Below, in pieces: positions 7,535 to 16,447 of a stretch of DNA of 36,286 nucleotides. Origin of the DNA: Burkholderiales bacterium (GTDB lineage Bacteria; Pseudomonadota; Gammaproteobacteria; Burkholderiales; Burkholderiaceae_C); assembly GCA_947446685.1 (NCBI GenBank), contig CANFIC010000006.1, positions 1 to 36,286 of the forward strand, written 5' to 3'. The position numbers and the translations under genes were made by a program. Under the pieces are notes generated by a model. That model was not told the DNA's origin. It saw nothing but the letters and a program-made list of their open reading frames with translations, and ran no database searches. Position 1 is the stretch's first letter. Each line of letters opens with the position of its first letter.

Positions 7535-8722
7535 ATGTTCGAACATGTCGACGCCTATGCCGGCGATCCTATCCTGAGCCTCAACGAGGACTTCCAGAAA
7601 GACCCCAGGAAGGACAAGATCAATCTGTCGATCGGCATCTACTTCGACGATGCCGGACGCATTCCGATGCTCGATTCGGTGCGCCAGGCCGAGCTCGCCG
7701 TGGTGGCCGATGCCGGCGCCAGGCCCTATCTGCCGATGGAAGGCGCTGCCAATTTCCGCAGCGCTGTGCAGGCGCTGTTGTTCGGCGCTGCCCACCCGGT
7801 GCTGGCACGCACGGTGACGATCCAGAGCGTCGGCTCGAGCGGCGGCTTGAAGGTTGGCGCTGATTTCATCAAGCGCTATTTCCCTGCCAGCGCGGTCCAT
7901 ATGTCGGATCCGACCTGGGACAACCACCGCGCGGTCTTTGAAGGCGCAGGGCTCGAGGTCAAGTCTTACCCCTATTACGACGCTGCCACCGGCGGCCTCG
8001 ACTTTGCCGGCATGCTGGCGGCCATCAACGCGCTGGCGCCGCAAAGCGTCGTGCTGCTGCATGCCTGCTGTCACAACCCGACCGGTGTCGACCTGACCCG
8101 GGCGCAATGGCTGGAATTGATACCGGTGCTGCAAGCGCGCCAGTTGCTGCCTTTCCTCGATCTGGCTTATCAGGGCTATGGCGATGGCATCGAGGAAGAT
8201 TGCTTCGCCATCCGCGCGCTCGCCGAGGCCGGCCTGTCCTTTTTCGTTGCCAACAGTTTCTCGAAGAACATGAGCTTGTACGGTGAACGCTGCGGTGGCT
8301 TGAGCGTGGTCTGCCCCGATGCGGCACAGGCGGTCAATGTGCTCGGTCAGCTCAAGTTCACGATCCGCCGCAACTACTCAAACCCGCCGATGCATGGCGG
8401 CCAGGTCGTTGCCCGCGTCCTGACCACGCCGGCGTTGCGCAGCCAATGGGAAGGCGAAGTCACCGCCATGCGGGAGCGTATCCAGGCCATGCGCCAGGCT
8501 TTGTACAGCGTACTTTCCGCCAAGTTGCCGGGCCGCGATTTCGACTATTTCCTGACCCAACGCGGCATGTTCAGCTACACCGGCCTGAGTCCGGCCCAGG
8601 TTGACCGCTTGAAGGACGAGTTCGGCGTCTACATCCTGCGTTCGGGACGTATGTGCATCGCGGGGCTCAACAGCAGCAATGTAGAAGCGACGGCCAAGGC
8701 TATGGCGGCCGTGCTCAGCTGA
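7535..8722 (+). CDS. Aromatic/aspartate aminotransferase (class I, PLP)
   Basis: This 395-residue class I aminotransferase resembles TyrB/AspC, exchanging an amino group between aromatic amino acids or aspartate and 2-oxoglutarate. Seen: the N-terminal [15 protein letters not shown] segment typical of subgroup Ia, the phosphate-binding region [10 protein letters not shown], the NPTG motif (181-184), the Schiff-base lysine K244 in [12 protein letters not shown], and the substrate-carboxylate arginine R372 near the C terminus ([11 protein letters not shown]). A GGAG site precedes the ATG. Eight bases separate its stop from the GTG start of the serine hydrolase, so the two are probably co-transcribed with the LD-carboxypeptidase that follows. 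Confidence 0.93.
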   Translation: MFEHVDAYAGDPILSLNEDFQKDPRKDKINLSIGIYFDDAGRIPMLDSVRQAELAVVADAGARPYLPMEGAANFRSAVQALLFGAAHPVLARTVTIQSVGSSGGLKVGADFIKRYFPASAVHMSDPTWDNHRAVFEGAGLEVKSYPYYDAATGGLDFAGMLAAINALAPQSVVLLHACCHNPTGVDLTRAQWLELIPVLQARQLLPFLDLAYQGYGDGIEEDCFAIRALAEAGLSFFVANSFSKNMSLYGERCGGLSVVCPDAAQAVNVLGQLKFTIRRNYSNPPMHGGQVVARVLTTPALRSQWEGEVTAMRERIQAMRQALYSVLSAKLPGRDFDYFLTQRGMFSYTGLSPAQVDRLKDEFGVYILRSGRMCIAGLNSSNVEATAKAMAAVLS

Positions 8723-8730
8723 TCCACCGG

Positions 8731-9900
8731 GTGCAGCAAGCCGATCTGGCCCAGGCGCTACTCGAAGCGGTGCGGACGCAGCGCTTCGAGCAATGCGCGG
8801 ATGCCATGCTCGGCGGCGCAGCGGTCGGCTTGCACCCGAATATCGACCTGGCGGTAGCGGCTTTCCCTGAAGGTGAAGCGCCGGTATTCGCCAATGTGCT
8901 GTTCTCGCGCGAGCATCCGCAGGGCCTGATCGCCGACATCGCCGCCGATGCCGGCGCGGTGCGCAATATCGCTTTTCTGGCCGATGCGCAGGACCAGCAA
9001 GGCCGCTCGATCGCCTGGCTGCCCGGCAGCGACTGGCAGCGTATCGACTGGCGGCCCCTGATGGGCACAGGTCCGCAGCGCTTCGTTGCACCCTACCCGG
9101 CTTCGCTGGCCAAACTGATGCTGCTGGTCGGTGTCGCCCATCTGATCGACCAGGGTCGCAGCAGTTGGGAACAGCCGCTTTGCTTTCAAGGCCGGGCGAG
9201 GCCGGTCGGCGACTGGGCTTTCGACATGACCACGATCAGCTGCAATCTGTCGACTTCGGCGCTGGTCATGCATCTGCACGACTGCGGCGCGATCAGGCGC
9301 GACGCTGGCGTCGAGACTCAGAATGAATTACACCAACTGTTTGAAGCCTATGGCCTGAGCGGCTTGCGCTTTGCCAACACCTGCGCCGATGGCGGCTGGG
9401 GCAATGCGGCAGGGTCTGGCGTCGGGCATTTGCAGATGACGGCCTGGGACAGCTTGCGCCTGCTCTGGCTGCTCGACCCGCAAGCCCCTGCAGCGCCCTG
9501 GTTACCCCCGACACAACCGGCTTTGCTGGCTGCCAGCCTGGACCATGTGCTGTATTGCCTGAACGAGCAAAAGCTGCATCAAGTGTTGTCGAGCAGCTCG
9601 TTGACGGCCATTCCGGGCTGGGTCGCCGGGCTGCCGGCGCGGCTACCGGAACGCTGGGCCGCTGGCAAGGCTCAGGTGGGCGAGTTGCGCTTCGCCCACA
9701 AGACCGGCAATACCGAGAACTACAGCGCCGATGCCGGCATCGTGCAGGGGATAACCCCCGCGCGGCGCCATTACCTGATCGCGCTGAGCAGCAACCTGGG
9801 CCGCCGCTATGCGGATGATCCACGCGCTGTTTCGCCCTGGCGCCTGCCGGCCTTGGGCGCAATGATCGATACAAAGCTGAAGGATTGGATGTCATGCTGA
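8731..9900 (+). CDS. SxxK serine hydrolase (beta-lactamase/DD-peptidase fold), no signal peptide
   Basis: This protein of about 389 residues has the three active-site motifs of the penicillin-recognising serine enzyme class: SxxK at Ser125-Leu-Ala-Lys128 (PASLAK), SxN at 170-172 (SCN) and KTG at 324-326 (HKTGNT). About 115 residues precede the SxxK motif and contain no signal peptide or membrane anchor, which is unusual because most relatives are exported. The start is the GTG at 8731, eight bases after the aminotransferase stop; a longer version beginning at 8653 would overlap that gene by 70 bp and add low-quality sequence. It shares an ATGCTGA overlap with the LD-carboxypeptidase gene, so the two are translationally coupled. 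A cytoplasmic peptidase, esterase or amidase on murein-derived peptides is plausible but unproven. Confidence 0.72.
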   Translation: MQQADLAQALLEAVRTQRFEQCADAMLGGAAVGLHPNIDLAVAAFPEGEAPVFANVLFSREHPQGLIADIAADAGAVRNIAFLADAQDQQGRSIAWLPGSDWQRIDWRPLMGTGPQRFVAPYPASLAKLMLLVGVAHLIDQGRSSWEQPLCFQGRARPVGDWAFDMTTISCNLSTSALVMHLHDCGAIRRDAGVETQNELHQLFEAYGLSGLRFANTCADGGWGNAAGSGVGHLQMTAWDSLRLLWLLDPQAPAAPWLPPTQPALLAASLDHVLYCLNEQKLHQVLSSSSLTAIPGWVAGLPARLPERWAAGKAQVGELRFAHKTGNTENYSADAGIVQGITPARRHYLIALSSNLGRRYADDPRAVSPWRLPALGAMIDTKLKDWMSC

Positions 9901-10784
9901 TCAAACCCATGGCGCCGGGCGCCACCCTGGCCATCATCGCCCCGGCCGGGCCCGCCAAGCCAGGCCAGCTCGAACAAGTACCGGGCCTGCTCGCCGCTCA
10001 TGGTTTCAAGGCCAAGATTTTTCCAGGCTGCGCCGGACCGGCGACCTTGGGCTTTCTGGCCGCCGACGACAAGCAGCGCCTGGCCGATCTGCACGCGGCC
10101 TTTGCCGACCCCGAAGTCGACGCGGTGCTTTGCTTGCGTGGCGGCTATGGTTGCGTGCGGCTGCTCGACCGCATCGACATCGAACTGTTGAGCCGGCATC
10201 CGAAGCTGTTGATCGGCTACAGCGACATCACCGCCTTGCACGCCGTGCGCGACGGCCTCGGTCTGCCGGGCCTGCATGCGCCGATGCCGACTTCAGATTT
10301 GCTGCATGCCGAAGCCGGCGACGCTGCGGCCGACCTGTTTGCGCTGCTGCACCGCGGTCTGCAGAGCGGTTATGTAATCGCTCCGCCGATGCGGGCGCAT
10401 CCGCTGAATCAGGGCAGCGCAGTAGAAGGTCGGCTGATCGGCGGCAATCTGAGCCTGGTCGCTGCCCTGCTCGGCACGCGCTGGGCGCTGCAGGCCGAAG
10501 GGGCGATCCTGTTCCTGGAAGACATCGGCGAAGAACCGTACAAGGTTGACAGGATGCTGGCGCAATTGCGCTTATGCGGGGTACTCGAGGCTGCAGCCGG
10601 CTTCCTGATCGGCAGTTTCAGCGACGCCGAAGCGCCCGATGCGGTACTGGCAGATTACCTGCAAGTGCTGGGCAAACCCATCCTGGCTGGCTGGCCCTCG
10701 GGGCACGGCCGGCCGAATCTGCCGCTGCCGCTGGGTTTGAGCTTGCAGATGGACGTGACGCAGCGGCGGTTGACGCTGATTTGA
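9894..10784 (+). CDS. ldcA: LD-carboxypeptidase, peptidase family S66 (LdcA-like)
   Basis: This 296-residue S66 peptidase is expected to remove the terminal D-alanine from murein tetrapeptides during cell-wall recycling. Seen: nucleophile Ser110 in IGYSDITALH, Glu209 in ILFLEDIGEEP and His271 in PSGHGRPN, the Ser-Glu-His triad, and the CLRGGYGC region. The length matches E. coli LdcA and there is no signal peptide, so it is cytoplasmic. The ATG at 9894 has AAGGA nine bases upstream and overlaps the stop of the serine hydrolase gene (ATGCTGA). A strong terminator lies ten bases after the stop. A second, exported S66 protein is encoded at 15386-16426. Confidence 0.92.
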   Translation: MLIKPMAPGATLAIIAPAGPAKPGQLEQVPGLLAAHGFKAKIFPGCAGPATLGFLAADDKQRLADLHAAFADPEVDAVLCLRGGYGCVRLLDRIDIELLSRHPKLLIGYSDITALHAVRDGLGLPGLHAPMPTSDLLHAEAGDAAADLFALLHRGLQSGYVIAPPMRAHPLNQGSAVEGRLIGGNLSLVAALLGTRWALQAEGAILFLEDIGEEPYKVDRMLAQLRLCGVLEAAAGFLIGSFSDAEAPDAVLADYLQVLGKPILAGWPSGHGRPNLPLPLGLSLQMDVTQRRLTLI

Positions 10785-10790
10785 AGTCAG

Positions 10791-10830
10791 AAAAAAACCC
10801 GCTGCCAGACAAGCCGGCAGCGGGTTTTTT
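10791..10830. terminator. Bidirectional rho-independent terminator
   Basis: A perfect 9-bp stem, CCCGCTGCC (10798-10806) and GGCAGCGGG (10816-10824), with a 9-base loop is flanked by seven A on the left and six T on the right. It therefore works on both strands, ending the ldcA operon from the left and the TonB receptor gene from the right, where the two are convergent. Confidence 0.93.
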
Positions 10831-10844
10831 AAAGGCTGTAAAGG

Positions 10845-13697
10845 TCAGAACTTGTAGTTTGCCATCAGCGTCAGCGAGCGGCCGCGTGGATCGGCTACGC
10901 GCGGATCCCATGAACTGCCGGCACCGGTATTCGTGTCGTAGGTGATCGCGAACGGTGGGTCGGCGTTGAACAGGTTCTTGATGCCGACGGTCAGACCCAG
11001 ATTCTTGAATCCGGTGTAGCTGATGCTGGCGTTGTAAAGGAAATAGGCCTCGACCTGCGGATTCCAGTTGGACGGGACCACGGTACCGTTGGCCACGCCC
11101 GGCAGCACTGCCTGCAGATAACCGCTGCGGTATTGCTGGGTCAAGGAACCAGCCCAATCGCCTCTTGCATAAGTACCTGTCAGCGAATGCTTCCAGCGCA
11201 GGCCGGGGTCGCCGCCAAGGTTGAACTTGGCAATTTCGCTAGCGCCGAATGCCGCGCTGGCCAGCAAACGCGATTTCTTCTCGACCAGATAGCTGCCGTC
11301 AAGCAACAGGCCCCAACGTGCGTCACCCATCTTGCCGCTAGCGCGAGCATTGAAGTCGACACCTCTTGTGACGGTCTCGCCGGCGTTGATCCAGCTGGTG
11401 TCAACCTGGACGATATTGCCCGAACCATCACGAATGAAGTTCTGCGAGAACAGGTTGTAATTGTTCAACAAGGTCGACAGCGGTGCAGCCTGGATTGTGC
11501 CGGTCCGGTTGATGCTCCACCAGTCAGCACCAACGCTGAACTGGCTGCTCGGTGCCCAGACGAAGCCGATGCTGTTCTGCTTGCTCTTTTCAGGCTGCAG
11601 ATTGGCCTTGCCTCCGAACAGGGTATTGAAGGTGATCGCAGTGCAACCGGGCGTTGCCGAAACGACCAATGCCGGGCATTTCGCAGGATCGACGACACCT
11701 GCGCCGACATAAGGCGACTCGGTAACACCGAAGAACTGCTGCGCGAAGGTCGGCACGCGGAAACCAGTGCTGTAGGACGCGCGGGTCAGCAACTCGTCAA
11801 CCGGAGTGAACCGGACCGACACCTTCGGATTGTTGGTGCCGCCAAAGCCGGTGTAATCGTCATGACGGACTGCCAAAGTTGCCTCAAGCCGCTTGGTCAC
11901 CGGCACCAGTACTTCGGTGAAGATCGCCTTGACATCACGAGTCACCGTGTTCAGGTTGTTGATGCTGTCGAACGGCGCGTTGTAGATCGCGGCCTGGGTG
12001 ACCAGATCGGTCGCGTTGCCGTTGAACTTGAACTTCTCGCTGCGCATGTCGACGCCGACAGCGGCCATCACTTCACCCGCCGGCAGCTTGAACAAGGGTC
12101 CGGTAGCAACAGCATCAGCCTGCGTCAGCGAGGTCTTGCCACCGTAAAGCGTGGCGCCGTTGGCAGAGGTCGCCTGCAATGCGGTCATTGCCGCTGCGGT
12201 CTGTGTCTGGCCTGGGAGCAGGAACGGGTTCAGGACACCGGTATTGAGCAGGTTCGCGAATGCTGTGCCGTAGAAATAACCATTACCCAGCACCGAGGTC
12301 GCTTCGCTGGTGGCTGTCGAGACACCGGCACGGTAATCCCAGTTGGCCATGAAAGGCAGCGGGCCTTCGGCACCGACGAGGAAGCGCGAAGCCTTGTTGT
12401 TGGTGTCGATTTCACGCCGACCGCATTCATTGCAGCGCCAGCGGAAACCCAGCGGCTGGCCCCGGTTGGCCTCGAGTTGCGGGAAGGCCGCAACCAGTTG
12501 ATTGAACACCGTGTTGTAAGAAGCACCGGTGCTCGGATAGGCCAGATTGCGGAAGAAGCTGGTGGCCGAAGTGCTGGTGGAGATCTGGTTCGACGAGAAG
12601 GACTTGGCCGAATCTGACTGCGAGGCGATGAATTCGGCGAAGAGCTGATGCTCGCCCAATTGCACGGTACCCCGCGCGACCACATTGGTGGTCTTCAGCG
12701 GCTGCTGCAACACACCCATGCGTCCGGTGTCCACGGCGCAAGCCAAGGCGGAAGCAGGCGAAGCCCACAAGGCCGCGTTGTAAGCAAACATGCCGGGTAC
12801 GGAGGCACAACCTGCAGCACCTGGCAGGGCCAGGACATTGACGCTATTTGCCGCCACGGTCGTGCCTGGCAGCAGCGGACCGTTGCTGCTGTTTTTGCTC
12901 AGCGCAGTCCACGCCGTGCTGAGCGGGAAGATCGTCGCGAATGGCGTGCCGCGGGTATCGGTCGACAGGCCTCGACTCGGTTGGTTGGTGTTGACGAAGT
13001 CGCGTTGATCGGCGAGCAGCGCCTGACTCTCGCTGTGCGTCACCGAGAACAGCAGGTTGTACTTGTCGGTCGCCAGATCGCCCTTGCCACCAGTCATGCT
13101 GAAGCGGGTGATATTGCCGCCGCCTTGCTGGGTGACATCGGTAAAGGCAGACATCTCGAGGCCGCTGTAGTTCTTCTTCAGGATGAAGTTGATTACGCCG
13201 CCAATCGCATCGGTACCGTAAATCGCCGAAGCGCCGTCTTTCAGGATTTCGATGCGGTCGATGGCTGCCATCGGGATCGAATTCAGATCGACGACACCGC
13301 CGTTCAAGCCTGCAGTCGATACGCGACGACCATTCAACAAGACCAGCGTGGCAGCCGAGCCTTGACCGCGTAGATTGGCTGCGGACAAACCGTTGTTGCC
13401 GCGTCCGGTGCCTGCTGCGACATCGGAATTACTGGACAGGTTGTCCATGCCGCTGCCATTGCTGCTGAGCGAGCTGATCAACTGGTCGGCGGTGGTAATG
13501 CCCTGTCTTTCAAGGTCTTTAGCCGTGATGACCTGCACCGGTAACGCGCCTTCGCTGGCGATGCGCTTGATGCTTGAACCAGTGACCTCGACCCGTTCAA
13601 TTTTCTGCACCGGGTCTGTCTGCGCCATCGCAGCACCGACCAGATGAACCCCGACGCCGATCAGCGCGAGGTTGCGAGCTAGTTTTTTCAATTTCAC
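10845..13697 (-). CDS. TonB-dependent outer-membrane receptor
   Basis: This 950-residue protein has a signal peptide (cleavage after AMA, residue 25), a TonB-box-like segment KIERVEVTGSSIKR (32-45), a plug domain (about 45-170, with VLLNGRRV, DRIEILKDGASAIYGTDAIGGVINFIL) and a large beta-barrel ending in a terminal Phe (LMANYKF), as needed for barrel assembly. No N-terminal signalling (STN) domain is present, so it is not a FecA-type transducer. Long loops carry cysteine pairs, for example C297/C320 and a CNEC at 422-425. The start is a GTG with AAAGGA eight bases upstream. Ligand unknown; it is not a recognisable BtuB or siderophore receptor, and its neighbours are murein-peptide enzymes. 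It has its own terminator and is divergent from the DD-carboxypeptidase gene. Confidence 0.93.
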   Translation of the reverse strand: MKLKKLARNLALIGVGVHLVGAAMAQTDPVQKIERVEVTGSSIKRIASEGALPVQVITAKDLERQGITTADQLISSLSSNGSGMDNLSSNSDVAAGTGRGNNGLSAANLRGQGSAATLVLLNGRRVSTAGLNGGVVDLNSIPMAAIDRIEILKDGASAIYGTDAIGGVINFILKKNYSGLEMSAFTDVTQQGGGNITRFSMTGGKGDLATDKYNLLFSVTHSESQALLADQRDFVNTNQPSRGLSTDTRGTPFATIFPLSTAWTALSKNSSNGPLLPGTTVAANSVNVLALPGAAGCASVPGMFAYNAALWASPASALACAVDTGRMGVLQQPLKTTNVVARGTVQLGEHQLFAEFIASQSDSAKSFSSNQISTSTSATSFFRNLAYPSTGASYNTVFNQLVAAFPQLEANRGQPLGFRWRCNECGRREIDTNNKASRFLVGAEGPLPFMANWDYRAGVSTATSEATSVLGNGYFYGTAFANLLNTGVLNPFLLPGQTQTAAAMTALQATSANGATLYGGKTSLTQADAVATGPLFKLPAGEVMAAVGVDMRSEKFKFNGNATDLVTQAAIYNAPFDSINNLNTVTRDVKAIFTEVLVPVTKRLEATLAVRHDDYTGFGGTNNPKVSVRFTPVDELLTRASYSTGFRVPTFAQQFFGVTESPYVGAGVVDPAKCPALVVSATPGCTAITFNTLFGGKANLQPEKSKQNSIGFVWAPSSQFSVGADWWSINRTGTIQAAPLSTLLNNYNLFSQNFIRDGSGNIVQVDTSWINAGETVTRGVDFNARASGKMGDARWGLLLDGSYLVEKKSRLLASAAFGASEIAKFNLGGDPGLRWKHSLTGTYARGDWAGSLTQQYRSGYLQAVLPGVANGTVVPSNWNPQVEAYFLYNASISYTGFKNLGLTVGIKNLFNADPPFAITYDTNTGAGSSWDPRVADPRGRSLTLMANYKF

Positions 13698-13728
13698 GGT
13701 TTCAATCCTTTGAATGAATTCAACAACA

Positions 13729-13743
13729 TTAACGTCAGGTTAA
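13729..13743. promoter_or_regulatory. Inverted repeat TTAAC-N5-GTTAA upstream of the TonB receptor
   Basis: A 5-bp perfect inverted repeat with a 5-bp spacer (TTAACGTCAGGTTAA) lies about 32 bases upstream of the receptor start. A second, AT-rich one (ACATA-TT-TATGT, 13764-13775) lies further upstream. Either could be a regulator site in the divergent region between the receptor and the DD-carboxypeptidase gene; no regulator is assigned. Confidence 0.3.
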
Positions 13744-13919
13744 CTACATGATATTTTGATTTTACATATTTATGTCACAGGGAAAGGCCTGATGTGTTGC
13801 GCCGAGGAGACTGAATGCTTGTGCATAACTCATAACCTGAAGGCATAGGTGGGCGACTTTTCTGCCTTTGTCAGTTAATTGAATCGGTGAAAATAGCTGC
13901 ATTTCCGCAAGTATTTCCG

Positions 13920-15350
13920 ATGAATCTCAAACAACTCCTCGCTACTGTCTGCTGCCTTGGCATGGCGGCCGCTGCCATCGCCCAGACCCCATTGCCCGCC
14001 GAAGTTCGCCAAGCCATGGCCAAGGCCGGCTTGCGCGAGAGCTCGCTGGGACTGATTGCCTTCCCCCTGCGCGAACGCGACCGCGGCCTGCGCTTGCGCG
14101 AGCAAGTTCCGCTGCAACCGGCATCGACGCTGAAAGTAGTGACAGCCGTTGTTGCGCTCGAACAGCTCGGCGCCAATTCCCGCGGCCGCACTGATTTGAT
14201 GGCTGCAGCCCCTTGGTCGGGGGATAGCCTGGCCGGCCCGCTTTATCTGCGCGGTGGAGCTGACAACGACCTCGACTGGCCGGCCCTGTGGGCCATGTTG
14301 CGCAACTTGCGCGAACAGGGGCTGCGCGAAATCCAGGGCGGCCTGGTGGTCGACCGGACAATGTTCAAGCCGGCCAGACTGGACATCGGCGCGCCGCAGT
14401 TCGACGAGGCACCAGAGTTCCAGTACAACGTGATCCCTGATGCCTTGGGCCTGAACGGCAACCTGCTCAGCTATGCGCTGAGTTCCGACGCAAAGACCGT
14501 CAGCGCCAAGGCCAGCCCGGCCTGGCCCGGTATCAGCGTCGATGCATCCGCGATGACGCTGGTCGACAAGCCCTGCTCCTACTGGGAAGAGGGATGGAAG
14601 ATCCCCGACGCGACGCAGCATGCTCAAGGCGTTACCTTGCACCTGAAGGGTACTTTCCCGCGCCAATGCAGCCGGCAACTCGAGCTCAATCTGATCGAGC
14701 GCCAATGGCTGACTGCGCAGGCCTTGCGCCAGATCTGGCGCGAACTCGGCGGCGTGATGGGGCCAGGCGACCGCGAAGACACCACACCTGCCGGCAGCCT
14801 GGTGCTGGCCAGCCATCAAGGCCGGCCCTTGGCCGAATTGATGCGCGGCATGATGAAGCGCAGCGACAACCCGCTGACAAGACTGGTCTATCTACGGCTC
14901 GGTGCCGCGGTAGCCGGCGCTGACGAAGACACTTTGAAGGCCTCGGAGCGCGTGGTTCGCAACTGGTTTGCCGCCAAAGGCATCGATGCCAGCGGTCTGG
15001 TCATGGAGAACGGCTCGGGCTTGTCAAGGTTGGAGCGGATCAAGCCGGCGCAAATGGCTGCTTTGCTAGTCAGCGCCTGGGAGAGCCCGCAGGCGCCTGA
15101 ATTGCTGAACAGCATGCCTTTGGCCGTGGTCGATGGCCCGCGCTGGCGGCGGCTGAAGGGCAGCAGTTCCGATGGTCGTGCCCGCTTGAAAACCGGCATG
15201 CTGAACAATGTCGCGGCAGTCGCCGGCTATGTCTATGACGCCGGCAATCAGCCTTGGGTGCTGGTGGCCATGCTCAACGAAGAGCAAGCAGGATCGAAAG
15301 GCTGGCCGGTCATCGACGCACTGGCCGAATGGGTCACGCGCCAGCAATGA
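13920..15350 (+). CDS. dacB: D-alanyl-D-alanine carboxypeptidase/endopeptidase (PBP4, family S13)
   Basis: This 476-residue penicillin-binding protein of the PBP4/DacB type cleaves the terminal D-Ala and peptide cross-links in murein. Seen: a signal peptide (MNLKQLLATVCCLGMAAAA, cleavage near IAQ), SxxK at Ser69-Thr-Leu-Lys72, SDN at 315-317 and KTG at 424-426, with the large domain inserted between SxxK and SDN (for example VVDRTMF and NGNLLSYALS) that marks the S13 family. The ATG at 13920 is chosen because the signal peptide starts there; a GTG at 13887 would add eleven residues in front. It converges on the exported LD-carboxypeptidase gene with 35 bp between them. Confidence 0.93.
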   Translation: MNLKQLLATVCCLGMAAAAIAQTPLPAEVRQAMAKAGLRESSLGLIAFPLRERDRGLRLREQVPLQPASTLKVVTAVVALEQLGANSRGRTDLMAAAPWSGDSLAGPLYLRGGADNDLDWPALWAMLRNLREQGLREIQGGLVVDRTMFKPARLDIGAPQFDEAPEFQYNVIPDALGLNGNLLSYALSSDAKTVSAKASPAWPGISVDASAMTLVDKPCSYWEEGWKIPDATQHAQGVTLHLKGTFPRQCSRQLELNLIERQWLTAQALRQIWRELGGVMGPGDREDTTPAGSLVLASHQGRPLAELMRGMMKRSDNPLTRLVYLRLGAAVAGADEDTLKASERVVRNWFAAKGIDASGLVMENGSGLSRLERIKPAQMAALLVSAWESPQAPELLNSMPLAVVDGPRWRRLKGSSSDGRARLKTGMLNNVAAVAGYVYDAGNQPWVLVAMLNEEQAGSKGWPVIDALAEWVTRQQ

Positions 15351-15385
15351 GTCGGGCCAAAAGCAGTCAACTGCTGAATCCAGGG

Positions 15386-16426
15386 TCATAGCACCGCTGG
15401 TCCGAGCAACTGGATCGTGCCCACCTCGGCATCGATCGCCACCGAGGCGCCGATCGGCAGCGTGTGTTTCAGATTGATATGGCCGATCATCGCGCCGCGG
15501 AAAACTGGCACGCCCAGGCCTTTGAAGTAATCGTCGAACACCTCGTCGAGCGTCAGCGTGCCAAAGCCGTCGCCGGGATTGCATTTGGTGAATTTACCCA
15601 GCACCACGCCGGCGAGTTGGTCCAGCGCACCGGCCAGGCGCAGCGTTGAGAGCATGCGGTCGACGCGGTAGATATATTCATTGGTCTCCTCCAGGAAGAG
15701 GATGGCGCCACGAAAGTCGGGCCAGTAGATCGATCCCGCCAGCGAGCTGAGCACAGCCAGATTGCCGCCGACCAACCGGCCACTGGCACGCCCCGGGCGC
15801 AGCGTGCTGATACGGTCATGGGTCTGCACCAGCATGCTGGTGGCATCAACTTTAGGATTACCGAGCAAGGCAGCTTCCCCAGCCATGACCACCGAACGAA
15901 AACTTTCCAGGCTGAACTTGTTCCATTCCGAAGCGCCCATCGGGCAATGGAAGGTGACCAGCCCGGTCTGTGACTGGATCGCATTCAGCAGCGAGGTCAG
16001 GTCGCTGAAGCCGCCGAAGAACTTCGGCTTCGCCGCGATCAACCCGTAGTCGAGCTTGTCGACGATGCGGTTGCAACCGGAGCCGCCGGTCAGCGCCAGG
16101 ATGCCGGACACGCTGTCGTCGGCAAACATGGCATTGATGTCGCCCGCGCGCTGCGCATCGCTGCCGGCGAAATGGCCATAGCGCGCCAGCAAATTGGGAC
16201 CATGCCTGACCTTGAAACCGATGGCCTGCAGCGCCTCGGTGGCGATCTCGACCGGCTCGCGTTCGAAAGTGGCATTGGCCGGGCTGACCAGGGCCACCAT
16301 GTCACCCGGACGCAGTCGCTGCGGATAGAGCGCCTGACGGCGCGGCGCGGCCTGGCTCGAACCGAGCGCCAGTCCGCCGCTGATTGCAGCGATGGATTGA
16401 ACGAATTGGCGGCGCGGTGGGGTCAT
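15386..16426 (-). CDS. Exported LD-carboxypeptidase-like protein (family S66)
   Basis: This 346-residue S66 peptidase has an N-terminal extension absent from cytoplasmic LdcA: TPPRRQFVQSIAAISGGLAL, followed by AAP. The twin arginine and hydrophobic stretch look like a Tat signal peptide, so the enzyme is probably periplasmic. The triad is complete: Ser141 (GGFSDLTS), Glu246 (ILFLEETNEY) and His316 (MIGHINLK). The ATG at 16426 has a GGAG site about ten bases upstream. It is the last gene of the operon SBP-LysR-DdpX-LdcA, 21 bases after the dipeptidase gene. A periplasmic S66 enzyme would trim D-amino-acid ends before peptide uptake, unlike the usual cytoplasmic role; microcin-C-immunity-like members of S66 are an alternative, but the neighbours favour a murein role. 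Confidence 0.87.
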   Translation of the reverse strand: MTPPRRQFVQSIAAISGGLALGSSQAAPRRQALYPQRLRPGDMVALVSPANATFEREPVEIATEALQAIGFKVRHGPNLLARYGHFAGSDAQRAGDINAMFADDSVSGILALTGGSGCNRIVDKLDYGLIAAKPKFFGGFSDLTSLLNAIQSQTGLVTFHCPMGASEWNKFSLESFRSVVMAGEAALLGNPKVDATSMLVQTHDRISTLRPGRASGRLVGGNLAVLSSLAGSIYWPDFRGAILFLEETNEYIYRVDRMLSTLRLAGALDQLAGVVLGKFTKCNPGDGFGTLTLDEVFDDYFKGLGVPVFRGAMIGHINLKHTLPIGASVAIDAEVGTIQLLGPAVL

Positions 16427-16447
16427 TTTGAAGGCTCCAAATTTATA

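Noticed and set aside
11133-12617. Plus-strand frame of 494 codons inside the TonB receptor gene
   Set aside because: Antisense shadow; composition is Arg, Gly and Gln rich without domains, while the receptor frame is complete.
15351-15385. Weak hairpin AGCAG-TCAA-CTGCT between dacB and the exported LD-carboxypeptidase gene
   Set aside because: Short stem without a T run; not enough for a terminator call.
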